Part shown: positions 34,856 to 44,640 of the stretch, piece by piece
Position numbering within the stretch: position 1 is the stretch's first letter
How the letters are laid out: every line of letters starts with the position of its first letter
Assembly (NCBI GenBank): GCA_944472155.2
Contig: OX235271.1
Span: 84,147,256 to 84,211,255 of the forward strand
DNA: 64,000 nucleotides
Direction of reading: 5' to 3'
Source: Trichobilharzia szidati
Lineage: Eukaryota; Platyhelminthes; Trematoda; Strigeidida; Schistosomatidae
The notes under the pieces: generated by a model
Databases searched by the model: none
Told to the model about the DNA's origin: nothing
The model's input: the letters and a program-made list of their open reading frames with translations, nothing else
Program-made: the position numbers and the translations under genes

Positions 34856-36019
34856 GTAATACTTTATCTTTAGAGTTATTGGAGAGCATTGAGCAGCAAG
34901 AGAATACCATTTTTTTAAATCATTTTTGGTAATAAATATTACCTCAATAAGGTCCTACGAGTTTCCAATAGTTGCCACCCAGCCACCAAATTCACAGTCT
35001 AAGCAGAAACTGGCGACTGACAAACAAAAAAGCTGATGGGACATTAAACAGATCAGAAAACTTTTGGAGGTGAATATCCATAAATCGCAAGTGAAATCTA
35101 ATAATATCTCTAGCGATGAGGATGCAAAAGAATCTGCAATCCTCAGTCGGTAGATGAAGAGATCACTTTTTTGAGGAAGACGCTATTTGAGAATGATTAC
35201 TCCTACCTGCCTACAACTAAAAAGGAGAGGTAACCTTCTGGTTGACACCCTAAAGTAGAAAAAAATGTCGGAAGCACCAAGTATGTATTGTTTCTAAATG
35301 TTAAACTACTGGATATCCATCGTGTAGGTAAAAACAGACCACGGAATTGGGTTGACTGAAACTAAGTCTTTGCAGTTTACAAAAAAATATTATATGGTTT
35401 TATGAATTCATCAGTATTATTTTTTTGCATTTTTTGCATAAAGGAAGCACACTATTAGCTGAAAATAAAATAATAATATAGAAACTCGTTGGGAGGTTCA
35501 CATGATCCTATTTTGCTTTTATTTTTCAAAATTATAGTCTAATTAAAAGCATATTTATTCTCTATTTGTTTATTTAAATTAACTACAGATTTATCTGTTA
35601 TCATAGGAAAGACACTTTATTAACTAACTTTTGTTTTGTTTCTTTACCTCAAAATAAATAATAACATATGTTCAAGTTGGTATGATACTAAATACACCCG
35701 TATTACTTAAATTATCATTCCCAAATGTTGTAATCTTTTTTTTGCAAAGTCTTGATCTCGAAGTTCCAGTGTTTTCTAGGAGACTTCTTTTAGAAAAGCA
35801 GTTACTCATGGTGTTCTGCTCTTAACTTTTCTAGAATTTTCAGCTTAGAATAATCATATTAAGTTTACCGCAGCCCACTACTTACAATAAACATCAGTAT
35901 TTTATGAAATAAAGCAGGTATGTATTAGTTTTAGGATAAATCATTTTTACGTTAATCTTTGGGAGGAGAGTGGGAAGATTTCAGCCAGTTATATGATGAT
36001 GATGATAGTATCGTCTTCT
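34856..36019. other. No gene seen
   Basis: About 1.1 kb of AT-rich DNA without a recognisable frame or repeat. Confidence 0.35.
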
Positions 36020-36372
36020 GACTAAATCCTGTAACCAATCAACCAGATCCCTACAAACCAATACTTGAAAATTATTCTGATGCTCACTAGAGACTGGCCC
36101 TATTCAGGTAGGTAGTTACCTGAGCTTCTAGTGGGAAGTCGTGACCAGTGGGGTGAAGGAGGTCGGGTGTGAGGACAAATACTCGCCGAAGACATTGGCT
36201 AGTAGTCGCACAACATCGTGAATTGGCATAAGCTGGAGTTCATGGGCTGGTCAATGGATTGGTTCCCAGTGGCCTAATGAAGAGCCCCAAACTACGTTGA
36301 AACAGTTATCAAGTACTCCCAGGTTTTCCAATGGTTCTCTAACCGATGTCAGCTCATGATGAAATCCTGTAA
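36020..36372 (+). mobile_element. tRNA-Thr-like SINE lacking its tRNA part
   Basis: CCAATCAACCAGATCCCTAC, AGAGACTGGCCCTATTCAGG, GGTCGGGTGTGAGGACAAAT, CATGGGCTGGTCAATGGATT, then directly CCTAATGAAGAGCCCCAAAC, TTATCAAGTACTCCCAGG and GATGTCAGCTCATGATGAAA. The A-box to B-box stretch is deleted between 36280 and 36286. Confidence 0.8.
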
Positions 36373-36379
36373 CGAAAAG

Positions 36380-37112
36380 CAAGTAAATTGCAACGATTCA
36401 CAACATCAACAAAAAGAGTGCAGACTGGCAGACAAACCTCTACCTCAAGTTCATTGACTTTATAAAGACTTTCGACGGAATCGATCGTGGAGTAATTTGG
36501 CAACTGCTACGGAATTAGATGTTCAAATTTTTATAAGCATCATCTAATAGCTATGTGATGATGCCACATGCCAAGTGATTCACCGTGGAAAACTCAGAGA
36601 AGTATCTGAAGTGAAGACAAGGGTAAGAGAAGGCTACCTACTTACAGTGACCTTTCTGTTTATGGTGAAATGGATCGTGAGCAGATATTTTTAACTGAGA
36701 AGATAGACATCATTTGGGCTGACGGAATGACCGAAGAACAGCTGAACTTCGCAGACGACCTATGTTTTGTGTCTCAAAAAATTGGAAGGATAAGCAACAA
36801 GTAACTCTGGAAGGTAGGGAACCAACCAAGAACCTCTTATCCAACAACTATGGAGAAGGAGACGAAGATGAATTGAGTATAGACTGAGTAGACATTCAAG
36901 CGACACAAAACACTAAGCTGACAAGTGGAACTTGAATGAGAAACAACGAGTTAGATGTTCGACAGTGATATGATGGACACTATGTGGAGAGGGAATGGAA
37001 GGTTGCAGTTAGTTGTAGGGCCATTTGAAAGCCATATCAGTGAATGGAGTGCAATAAAGATATGCCAATGAGGTCCTACGTTTCACCTGGAATGCAAAGA
37101 ATGTATAATAAT
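36380..37112 (+). mobile_element. RTE-clade fragment retaining an intact FADD box
   Basis: Plus-strand frames give LYLKFIDFIKTFDGIDRGVI, WQLLRN, QLNFADDLCFVSQK (FADD at 36748-36759 is intact), then after a deletion KVGNQPRTSYPTT, WNLNEKQRVRCS and the 3' block GAGGTCCTACGTTTCACCTG with an AATAATGATAA tail at about 37105. The region between the RT palm and WIGH is largely deleted, and stops are frequent, so the intact box has no functional meaning. Confidence 0.82.
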
Positions 37113-37555
37113 GATAACAATGTTTCCTTGGACTACTTGATTAGTATCTTCTAAAATGCTAGAATTCATTCTACCTATGTAGACAATATTTTTATTTCAC
37201 CCTTGTTTTTCATAATTTTGTGTTTATTTATGAGCAGTAAAAAAAATGAACATAAAAGCTTGACACAAGATTAGATGAAATAGTCAAATATTTGTTACTT
37301 TTTACTGAATGTAAACACTACATATGTTCTTTTTCGAAACAGACCATTACTTCAATTTAATAGCAAGGCTAAGATAAGGACATTCTCAACGTTCACTTTC
37401 TTGTTTTAAACTAGGAATAAGGTTTTTGTTTTGTATTTTCAGTCAATATTTTCCTACCATTAAATCCTAGTGACATAGCGAAATTTCTACCTGAAATCGG
37501 CATCCACAAGTCAGCATCAGGAGCACTAAAATATATCGTTGTTTCGGTGTTGATA
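37113..37555. other. No gene seen
   Basis: AT-rich sequence between an RTE tail and a PLE arm. Confidence 0.4.
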
Positions 37556-37609
37556 AGAAGTCAGCTGAAATACAAGTATAAAACTTGGGCACTGTGGTAG
37601 AGTTTAACT

Positions 37610-37915
37610 CCATTATGTATAAGATTTTATTTTGATAAATCACACAGTGTTGTACAGTAATATTAACTGATGACCACGTTTCGAGCACAATTTATTGCTC
37701 ATAATCATATCAAGGCACTCTCACACAACTTTTTGCTTCATTTATATACATGAGTGAAATTGATTAGACATTTGAATAAAATCAACATAAGATAATGCAC
37801 ATTCAGAAATAATATTAGTGTCATCAATCAAATACAATCAGATGGGAAATAAGATGTTTTTTACAGTAAAAATAAGTAACTTGTTAGAATGGTGTAATGT
37901 AAATTGAATACATTT
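37610..37915 (+). repeat. PLE inverted arm, left
   Basis: TTATGTATAAGATTTTATTT through AAATTGAATACATTTTAA. Related ends lie at 53.78-53.94, 26.75-26.87 and 58.44-58.56 kb. Contains TAACTGATGACCACGTTTCG, which looks hammerhead-like (CTGATGA) but lacks a properly placed GAAA. Confidence 0.88.
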
Positions 37916-38829
37916 TAACATTATTCATTATCCTTTGATTTGACTGGTATTTGAGTTGAGTCATTTCTATTGCATGCGTTGGGTGTAGACTCAATGAATC
38001 AGGCAGGCTTCAGTAATCAATCTTTCTCTCCACCTACCTATATTACTCTGTAGAATTTTGACTCTGTCCCACCCTATTGTACGGTTTTTTGTTAATGCAT
38101 GCAGTGCAATGTGGTGCTGAATATTTTTTGCAAATTACTTATCTTCGTGGGGTCAACCATTCTAACCTTAGCTAAATTCTTATGTTCTGATAATCTCAAT
38201 ACTGCTGATCTAGTAGTTTAACCTATTTTGATGTGGTTGTGTTCTCTGAGCTGGATAGTTAATTTGCGAAACTTTCATCACCCTATTAGGTGACATCTTC
38301 AGAGCATACTTCAAATTGAATCTACACTCAACGCATGCAATAGAAATGACTCAACTCAAATACCAGTCAAATCAGAGGATAACGAATAATGTTAAAATGT
38401 ATTCATACATTTGGTTCCCTTGATAAATTTCGATAGAGAAAGAAAGACCAGATTTGCAGTATAAAATGATATCATTCTATTTCACAGGTTCTCATCAGCT
38501 GCAAACTACCTGAAATTACAATGGTTATAATTAATAACATTTCATACTTCATTGTTTGAAAGGTAATACAGAAGGCATTATAAGATAAACGCATCCGGAA
38601 TATAAGGATTACAATTTTTGTAGCTTAAGTTACCATCAATTTATATACTATCAATCTATGGCAAAAAGAAAGAAAAAGGGGGGGTGAGAGAAGACAGAAA
38701 ACAGAAAAATCTAATAAACAGTGTCAACATGGCAACTCAACAAGGTCAAAGTTCATCAATTTGAAAACTTGCTTAATGAGTTGAACTCACTAGTGTCTAT
38801 GAGTAATCACTGTAATGAAAGTGATATGG

Positions 38830-39373
38830 TTACCAAGGGAGTGAGAGATTGACTACACTCTCTTTCTGTGTGCATAAGTTTGGTCTGAAGCGTTTGATTG
38901 CAACTGCTTCAGCAAATCGTAGTAGATTCGCTGTCCTTTGTATGTTTAATATTTTGAAGGATTTGGAAATCTCAACAAAATGGCCTGTATCCACAAGGTG
39001 TCTGGCAATTGCACTTTGTAAATATTTGCTTCCTTTTAAGCATAAGTTTCTCGGAATATGCTCTGAAAACCGGATAGAAGCCCTTCTTTCTGTCCTTCCG
39101 ATGTACTTGCTGCCGCAGGTGCACGTAAATTTATAAATGCAGTTGGAGGTAACATCAGCAGGGTATTTATCCAGTTTCGATTGGCTTATAGAGCATGTAG
39201 TACTGTATAGTGTCACTAGATTGGCTGCAGGGAAGCATCTCTTGATTGCTCCTTTCATCCTTTTTTCAATCTTTCGCGATACTGTTTCTCCTTTGTATGG
39301 GAGGCAAATGAATACTTTCTTCTTTTCAACTGTTGGATGCTTCTCTTTCTCAGCAGCTGATGAGAACCTGTGA
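38830..39373 (-). pseudogene. Penelope-like linker plus GIY-YIG endonuclease, open frame
   Basis: From about 39370 (after a TTTCACAG that resembles a splice acceptor) the minus strand is open for roughly 180 codons to 38830: FSSAAEKEKHPTVEKKKVFI, CLPYKGETVSRKIEKRMKGA, CFPAANLVTLYSTT, CIYKFTCTCGSKYIGRTERR, RFSEHIPRNLCL, AIARHLVDTGH, FAEAVAIKRFRPNLCTQK, ending VNLSLPW. GIY-YIG signature (CIY...YIG), conserved R of the ERR block and the Cys/His set are intact. No RT precedes it, so the copy is 5'-truncated and not autonomous. The longest intact transposon domain in the window. Confidence 0.9.
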
Positions 39374-39424
39374 AATAGAATGATATCATTTTATACTGCA
39401 AATCTGGTCTTTCTTTCTCTATCG

Positions 39425-39742
39425 AAAAATGTATTCAATTTACATTACACCATTCTAACAAGTTACTTATTTTTACTGTAAAAAACATCTTATTTCCCAT
39501 CTGATTGTATTTGATTGATGACACTAATATTATTTCTGAATGTGCATTATCTTATGTTGATTTTATTCAAATGTCTAATCAATTTCACTCATGTATATAA
39601 GTGAAGTAAAACGTTGCGTGAGTAGTACCTTGATATGATGATTATGAGCAATAATTTGTGCTCGAAACGTGGTCATCAGTAAATATTACTGTATGACATA
39701 CACTGTGTGATTTATCAAAATAAAGTCTTATGCATAATGAAG
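39425..39742 (-). repeat. PLE inverted arm, right
   Basis: Reverse complement of 37610-37915 with only scattered differences and a few small indels (e.g. near 39601-39625). Confidence 0.88.
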
Positions 39743-40185
39743 TCAGCTGAAACTTTATTGAATTAAGGATAAAACAGTGAAATATTTGTAATAATAATAA
39801 TTATTATTAGTACTATCAGAACCAGACCATTAGTTATATTTTTGTAAGTAATTGACTGATCTTGAGAAAAATAGTGTCACAGATGACATCGTTTAGAGAA
39901 TTTTTGGATTACTGTTGTTTTTTTTGTTTCTGAGTGAATGACTTGTTGGCATTGGTCAGTCACCACTTATCTTGGTAACCTCATCGAGAACAGATAGAAA
40001 ACCTACCGTTCATTCACTGCTTTGTAAACATACAAAAAAAAACGAAAATGATATAACAACCTATATGATGAAGAGAATTTTTAATAAGGTGTGTTATTTA
40101 AAAAGGATGGTAAACAATTCTGATAGTGAAGTTAGACGGAGAAGTCTTTTATTTTTGAGTATTCACAAGAAAATGAGGACATAAA
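39743..40185. other. No gene seen
   Basis: AT-rich, with an AATAATAATAATTATTATTA run at 39791-39810. The plus frame at 39972-40184 has no recognisable domain. Confidence 0.35.
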
Positions 40186-40193
40186 TGAGTACT

Positions 40194-40831
40194 TATTATT
40201 ATTATTGTTTCCTTTAATTGCTAGAGGAACATAGGGCTTCAGCCATGCTTCTCCATTGCGTTCGGTTCTCTGCTAGAGTCTTCACCTGGCTCCAAGTCTG
40301 TCAGCACGTTTTCATCTCCTCTTCACACGACCTCCTCCAAGTCACCCCACCTTCGCACTGACGACCAACTCGCTGCTTCCCTTTAGGGTTCCACTCGAAC
40401 AATGGCTTGTCTAGTGATGTCACTTGATGGTTTCCTCAGAGTGTGGCCAATCCATCTCCATTTCTTCCTGCAGATTTGTTTGACAATCGGTTCCTGGTTG
40501 GTTCGCTCCCAGAGAGCTCTATTGCTGATCTTTTCTGGCCATCTGATCTTGAGTATTGAGCGAAGACAACTGTTGATGAAGGTCTGTAGTTTGTTTGAGA
40601 TGCTCTTTATGACGCGCAGTGCAAGTCTCTGATTTATCCGTATAGTAGCACTGACTTCACATTGGAGTTGAAAATCCGGATGTTATTTTTGATGGTGAGT
40701 GCTGTTGACCTCCATACAGACTTGAGAGTAATGAAAGCTTGTCTTGTTTTTCCGATTCTTGCTTTGAAATCCTCGTCAGTTCCGCCTGTAGTTGAGACGA
40801 TGCTTCCCAGGTAGGTACAGGAGATATAAGT
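40194..40831 (-). mobile_element. RTE-clade 3' fragment, bounded by an 8-bp target duplication
   Basis: TGAGTACT at 40186-40193 and 40831-40838. Same subfamily and orientation as 32995-33556 and extends about 75 bp further 5' (TCAGTTCCGCCTGTAGTTGA, CCAGGTAGGTACAGGAGATA, the reverse of the ISCTYLGSIVSTTGGTDED block). Reversed coding blocks for WIGH, WNPKGKRR, TWRR and EALCSSRN are all present. Compared with the 33-kb copy it has lost about 9 bp at 40505 and gained a short AAGTCACCCCACC segment. Confidence 0.92.
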
Positions 40832-40838
40832 GAGTACT

Positions 40839-42365
40839 ATATTGAAGTAACACTAGCTGACATTCAAGTTATAGCAAAATATGAATACCAGAGGGCTTAA
40901 TTATACCACAATACAATGTATAACAGTTTAAACAGACTTCATATATGCATACAGCTTACGCTGGTATTCCTATAACAGGATTATTTACCGGGTTGTAACC
41001 CAATTTGCTAAACCATACTATTTTCCTTCTACATTTATAGAATTTTGCATGTGATGAGGTTTACCTTACAACTAATCTCAGCATTAGTGTCCAGTATTTT
41101 AGTTTATTTCTAGTCCTTTGAATCATCAATAGTCATAGATACTGATCAGTTTTAATCATGTCCATTCTTCTGTATTAAAATGTATTTCAATCATATTTCA
41201 CTTTTCTATAAATTTCGTTTATAGAATCTAAAAAACCTGAAACTTTGTCTGTTATTAGACCGTAAATGGTAATCAGTTCCCCAAACTTAATACATGAAAG
41301 TTTATGGATCTTACATTGTTAGACATTTGTGTATCGAAGCAAGAACAATAAACACAAAGTATATGCTGGCAATATTGCATCTTGATGCAATAATATAAAA
41401 TCATTGTAACGACCAAAACCGATTGGTTCTGTTCGAAACTCAGGAAATCAATCTTTGCGTTCTACTGTATAGTTAATCAGAACTACCTTGAGTTACTCTC
41501 AGTTCAAAAATGTCATGACGATAGTATAAAGACAGTTACTGCCGATAAAATCTGCTATTAGGTCTTTTGGTTTATACCTCAGGGGACGCAACAACATCAA
41601 AATAATCCACCTGAGCTACAAATTTGCCATTATTAACTTTACTTTCTGTTTGCTAACTGAAAATCAATATTTTCAAATTTAAATGATATTTGATCTTTGT
41701 TTATTGTACGTCTCAAGGCCATTGTTAAGGTCACTATGTAATTCAAATTAACACAGTTGTAAGTTGATGCGTAGAGAAGAAGAAAATCAACACTTATTCA
41801 ATGGGCAAATAAGTTTTATAATTATTAATTAGATTGTCCCCTTATTTTCTTTTATTTCAAATTCACAGTTTTACACACACACACACACAAACACAGAAAA
41901 TAGGGAAATCGAATTTCCCACTGACAAAAATTCTCATAAACTATATAATAATAAGTTATTGTTTAAAATAAATTAGTCTCACACAATTAGACTTGAAAAT
42001 ACACGCCCCAGGTTAGTTTATATAATATAGAGGATCCGTTAATTTTGAAGGGAAGATGATAATAACAATAATACTAATAGTAGTAGCACAGTACGCTTTT
42101 GAGGAGTCATTTTGCCTTTTAAAATGATGAGATGTTATTTAGTTCATTATCGTATCAGAAGTTAATTCCGTGGGATAGGAATTATTGCTTCTGAAATCAC
42201 TAAACTTGTAATGGAATATTGTATTATTTTTAGTCACTCGGAAAAGATTAATACACCAATAATTTACTATCTGGTTCTTAATTACTGATTGAATTTTATC
42301 CTACAAAATTTACAATGTGGTCACCAACTTAGGATAGTCGTATTCATAGTATTTACTTTGTATTG
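40839..42365. other. No gene; (AC)n at 41872-41889
   Basis: AT-rich. A dinucleotide (AC)n tract at 41872-41889 and an ATAATAACAATAATACTAAT-rich stretch at 42058 are the only structures I see. Confidence 0.4.
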
Positions 42366-42515
42366 TTACTATTGTTATTATCCCCTTGGGTTTCTAGTGG
42401 AAAAAAGGGCTTCAGAAGTAGATCGCCGTTTCACTGTTTTGCACTGTTTCCACGACTGCCCATAAGCTTTCGAATCCTCTACACATGATCCCCCTCATGT
42501 CACCCACATATGCAT
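42366..42515 (-). mobile_element. RTE-clade extreme 3' end
   Basis: GTTTCTAGTGGAAAAAAGGG (reversed end block) then TGCACTGTTTCCACGACTGC and ATGATCCCCCTCATGTCACC, the reversed TWR(G)SCEE region. Only about 150 bp remain. Confidence 0.65.
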
Positions 42516-43684
42516 TTTTTTAACTCCTGTTATTCCACTATTCATACAGCAATCAAACACTTGACCCTCCTAGAACTCGTTAAATAAATACAGAAAAGAA
42601 GGTATAATCTGAGTTGATCAGATGTTTTGATATAATTGGTTGTCAAAGGTCATGTATTCTCGTGGCTACTATAGTTTAACTTGTCTACTTGCACCAGGGT
42701 CAGGGATTCGCTCCATACATCCTTCTTGCGAAGTTGTGTCATTTGATGCCAGAATTCATGTCTAATTTGTTCAGAGTCATTTGGTTTGTTGTTCTCTTGT
42801 GTTTCGCCACGATTTCTTATGAATATCTCCTTTTCGTCTACAGTGTGGAGTGGATGTAATCTACTCGCTCTAATCAGACAAATCCGTTTTTACGAAATCT
42901 TTTAATAGATGTTCATTCTTGTTGGGGAATAACTTCGTTGATTTTACTAGGCGAAGTTAAATTTAAGCACTGAAGAAGTACAACGCACCAATCACTTGAA
43001 AAAGACCACTTTTACGTATAGAGTACATATATCCATGAAAATAATGAATATAGTGGCATGAAACTGTCACACAAGACACCCATCTCTGACGTGTGACAAA
43101 AATACCTACCAGTTTCCCATTGCAGTGTCAGTCGATTAATTAAACCATATTCTATACATATATTCATCTAGGTATTCTAACACTAATCCTAACGTGAAAC
43201 TATCCCTAAACTAACCATAATCTAACTCGAATCAACTCTAATATCTCCCTTATTAGTTTGACATAACCCTGACCTGCTCTTAACCTAAACAACACTAAAT
43301 TAATCTTTTCAAAACTCAAACTCAAACTTAACAGATATCCCATTTAAAATCGTAAAATTTCATTTAGTACATTTTATTCATGGTTATCGTGTTATTTACC
43401 TGGCTTCACTAACCTATTGACCAAGCGTTCCAAGGTCATTGGTGGGGCCGCACTACTTCGGTGCTTAAAGTTTAACTTCATCTGTTATTAGAAACACAAG
43501 AGTCAATACGTAAGTTTTCCTATAATAACCAGTGAAACTGAGGTATATTCATTTTATTATTAATTTTAAAATAACTTTACATTTCTCGTTGACTGGTTAT
43601 GTTTAGTCGATATACTCGGTTTCTGTTGATGTGTTTCCATCTAGTACTGACGCCTAGACAATGTTAGAAGATTTATCCATTCAT
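42516..43684. other. No gene; degenerate CTAA-rich stretch at 43165-43330
   Basis: 43165-43330 repeats imperfect CTAATCCTAAC, CCCTAAACTAACC and CTTAACCTAAAC. This resembles decayed telomere-type (CCCTAA)n, but it is too irregular to call. Otherwise no recognised element. Confidence 0.35.
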
Positions 43685-44052
43685 TGGAGGATTTCATCAT
43701 GAGCTGACATTGGTTAGAGAACCATTGGAAAACCTGTAGGGGGTACTGGGCAGATGTTGCTTCGTAGTTTGAGGCTGTTCACTGAACGCACCCACCGCCA
43801 TGGTTCGAACCCAGGACCTTCTGGTTAGAAGGCGAGCTAGCTCGTAGACCATTAAGACACTGGGACCCGATCCAATGGCCAGCCCATGAATTCTAACTTT
43901 TGCCAGTTCATGACATAGCGCGACCACTTCGCAATGTCTTCTTCGATGAGTAACTGTCCTCATCTTCAACCTGCTGTACCCTACTGGTCACGGCTTCCCA
44001 CTAGAACCCCAGGTAACTAGCTACCTGAATAGGGCCAGTCGCTAGTGATGGT
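43685..44052 (-). mobile_element. tRNA-Thr-like SINE, full length
   Basis: Minus orientation from GGAGGATTTCATCATGAGCT to TAGGGCCAGTCGCTAGTGAT. Reversed B-box GGTTCGAACCCAGG at 43803, reversed A-box AGACCATTAAGACACTGGG at 43844, TGACATAGCGCGACCACTTC, and CTAGAACCCCAGGTAACTAG. The hammerhead-like block (43740-43795) is badly mutated here. Confidence 0.85.
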
Positions 44053-44250
44053 CTACGAGCTAGCTCGTCTTGTAACCAGAAGGTCCTGGATTCGAACCCT
44101 GCAGTGCGGGTGCGTACTGTTGAAGAGTTCCAAACTAGGTTGACGAAACAGCTGTACTGTACTCCGGCTCCGGTTGTTTCAATGGTTCTCTAACTGATAT
44201 CAGCTCATGATGAAATCCTCCAACCAATCAAACTCAATCCCTATAAAGAA
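44053..44250 (+). mobile_element. tRNA-Thr-like SINE 3' half, tail to tail with the preceding copy
   Basis: GTCTACGAGCTAGCTCGTCT, TGTAACCAGAAGGTCCTGGA, TTCGAACCCTGCAGTGCGGG, the hammerhead-like block, then TGATATCAGCTCATGATGAA, ATCCTCCAACCAATCAAAC. The anticodon-loop position reads CTTGTAA, as in tRNA-Thr(TGT). Confidence 0.82.
44114..44165 (+). ncRNA. Hammerhead-like segment in the Thr-like SINE
   Basis: GTACTG (stem I, 5'), TTGAAGA (core; first base T instead of C), GTTCC-AAACTA-GG then TTGACGAAAC, ACAGCTGT (stem III), and ACTGTAC (stem I, 3'). Only the cleavage triplet (GTA for GTC) and a few core and stem II positions deviate from a complete type I hammerhead. Confidence 0.65.
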
Positions 44251-44259
44251 TCAATACTT

Positions 44260-44450
44260 ACAAATTCATCGAATCGTTTTACTTCATTCATTGCGTTGCA
44301 AGTGGAAAATAGGAACTCAATCGGTGGGTTCGTTAGTCTTACACTCAACTTTCGCTTTATTACGGCCCTACTATCGACCACTGAAGTAGGCATGCTTCGA
44401 CTGAGTATCAAACGCCTACCACGTGCGTGCTCAAATGATGCGACAATACC
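44260..44450 (-). mobile_element. tRNA-Gly-like SINE
   Basis: Minus orientation: GCGTTGCAAGTGGAAAATAG (end block), TATTACGGCCCTACTATCGA (body, reverse of TCGATAGTAGGGCCG), GAGTATCAAACGCCTACCAC and GTGCGTGCTCAAATGATGCG (head). Decayed. Confidence 0.68.
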
Positions 44451-44559
44451 AGAAACCTTTTATGTTGTACTTCATTCATAAACTGCTTGATTTGAACATA
44501 AAATTAATTGACTGGTTTATTTATTGTCTCTTTAATGTAGGCATATTATAATACCTTTT

Positions 44560-44640
44560 GATGTGGTTATGTTCTCTCAGATGTGTGGTTTAACTGTCAA
44601 GGGTTGCATTGTCTTTCTAGATAAAGCCTTAAGCGCCGAT
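44560..44640 (+). repeat. PLE-associated repeat fragment
   Basis: TTTGATGTGGTTATGTTCTC, AGATGTGTGGTTTAACTGTC and CATTGTCTTTCTAGATAAAG align with 38.22-38.30 kb (TTTGATGTGGTTGTGTTCTC) and with 55.59-55.73 kb. Confidence 0.55.

Larger units (their letters stand above)
37610..39742 (-). mobile_element. Penelope-like element with inverted terminal arms
   Basis: Arm 37610-37915 is almost exactly the reverse complement of 39425-39742. Inside, 37911-38000 and 38317-38404 form a second inverted pair, and 38427-38501 is the reverse complement of 39356-39430. The endonuclease frame (38830-39373) follows the right arm on the minus strand. The simplest reading is one minus-oriented 5'-truncated PLE joined to a shorter plus-oriented copy of its own 5' part. 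PLEs are known for such inverted and partial tandem ends. The arms' near-identity suggests a fairly recent insertion. Confidence 0.85.

Noticed and set aside
37666..37690. CTGATGA next to CGTTTCGAG as a hammerhead in the PLE arm
   Set aside because: No GAAA at the required distance on either strand and no stem I pairing found, so it fails the hammerhead pattern.
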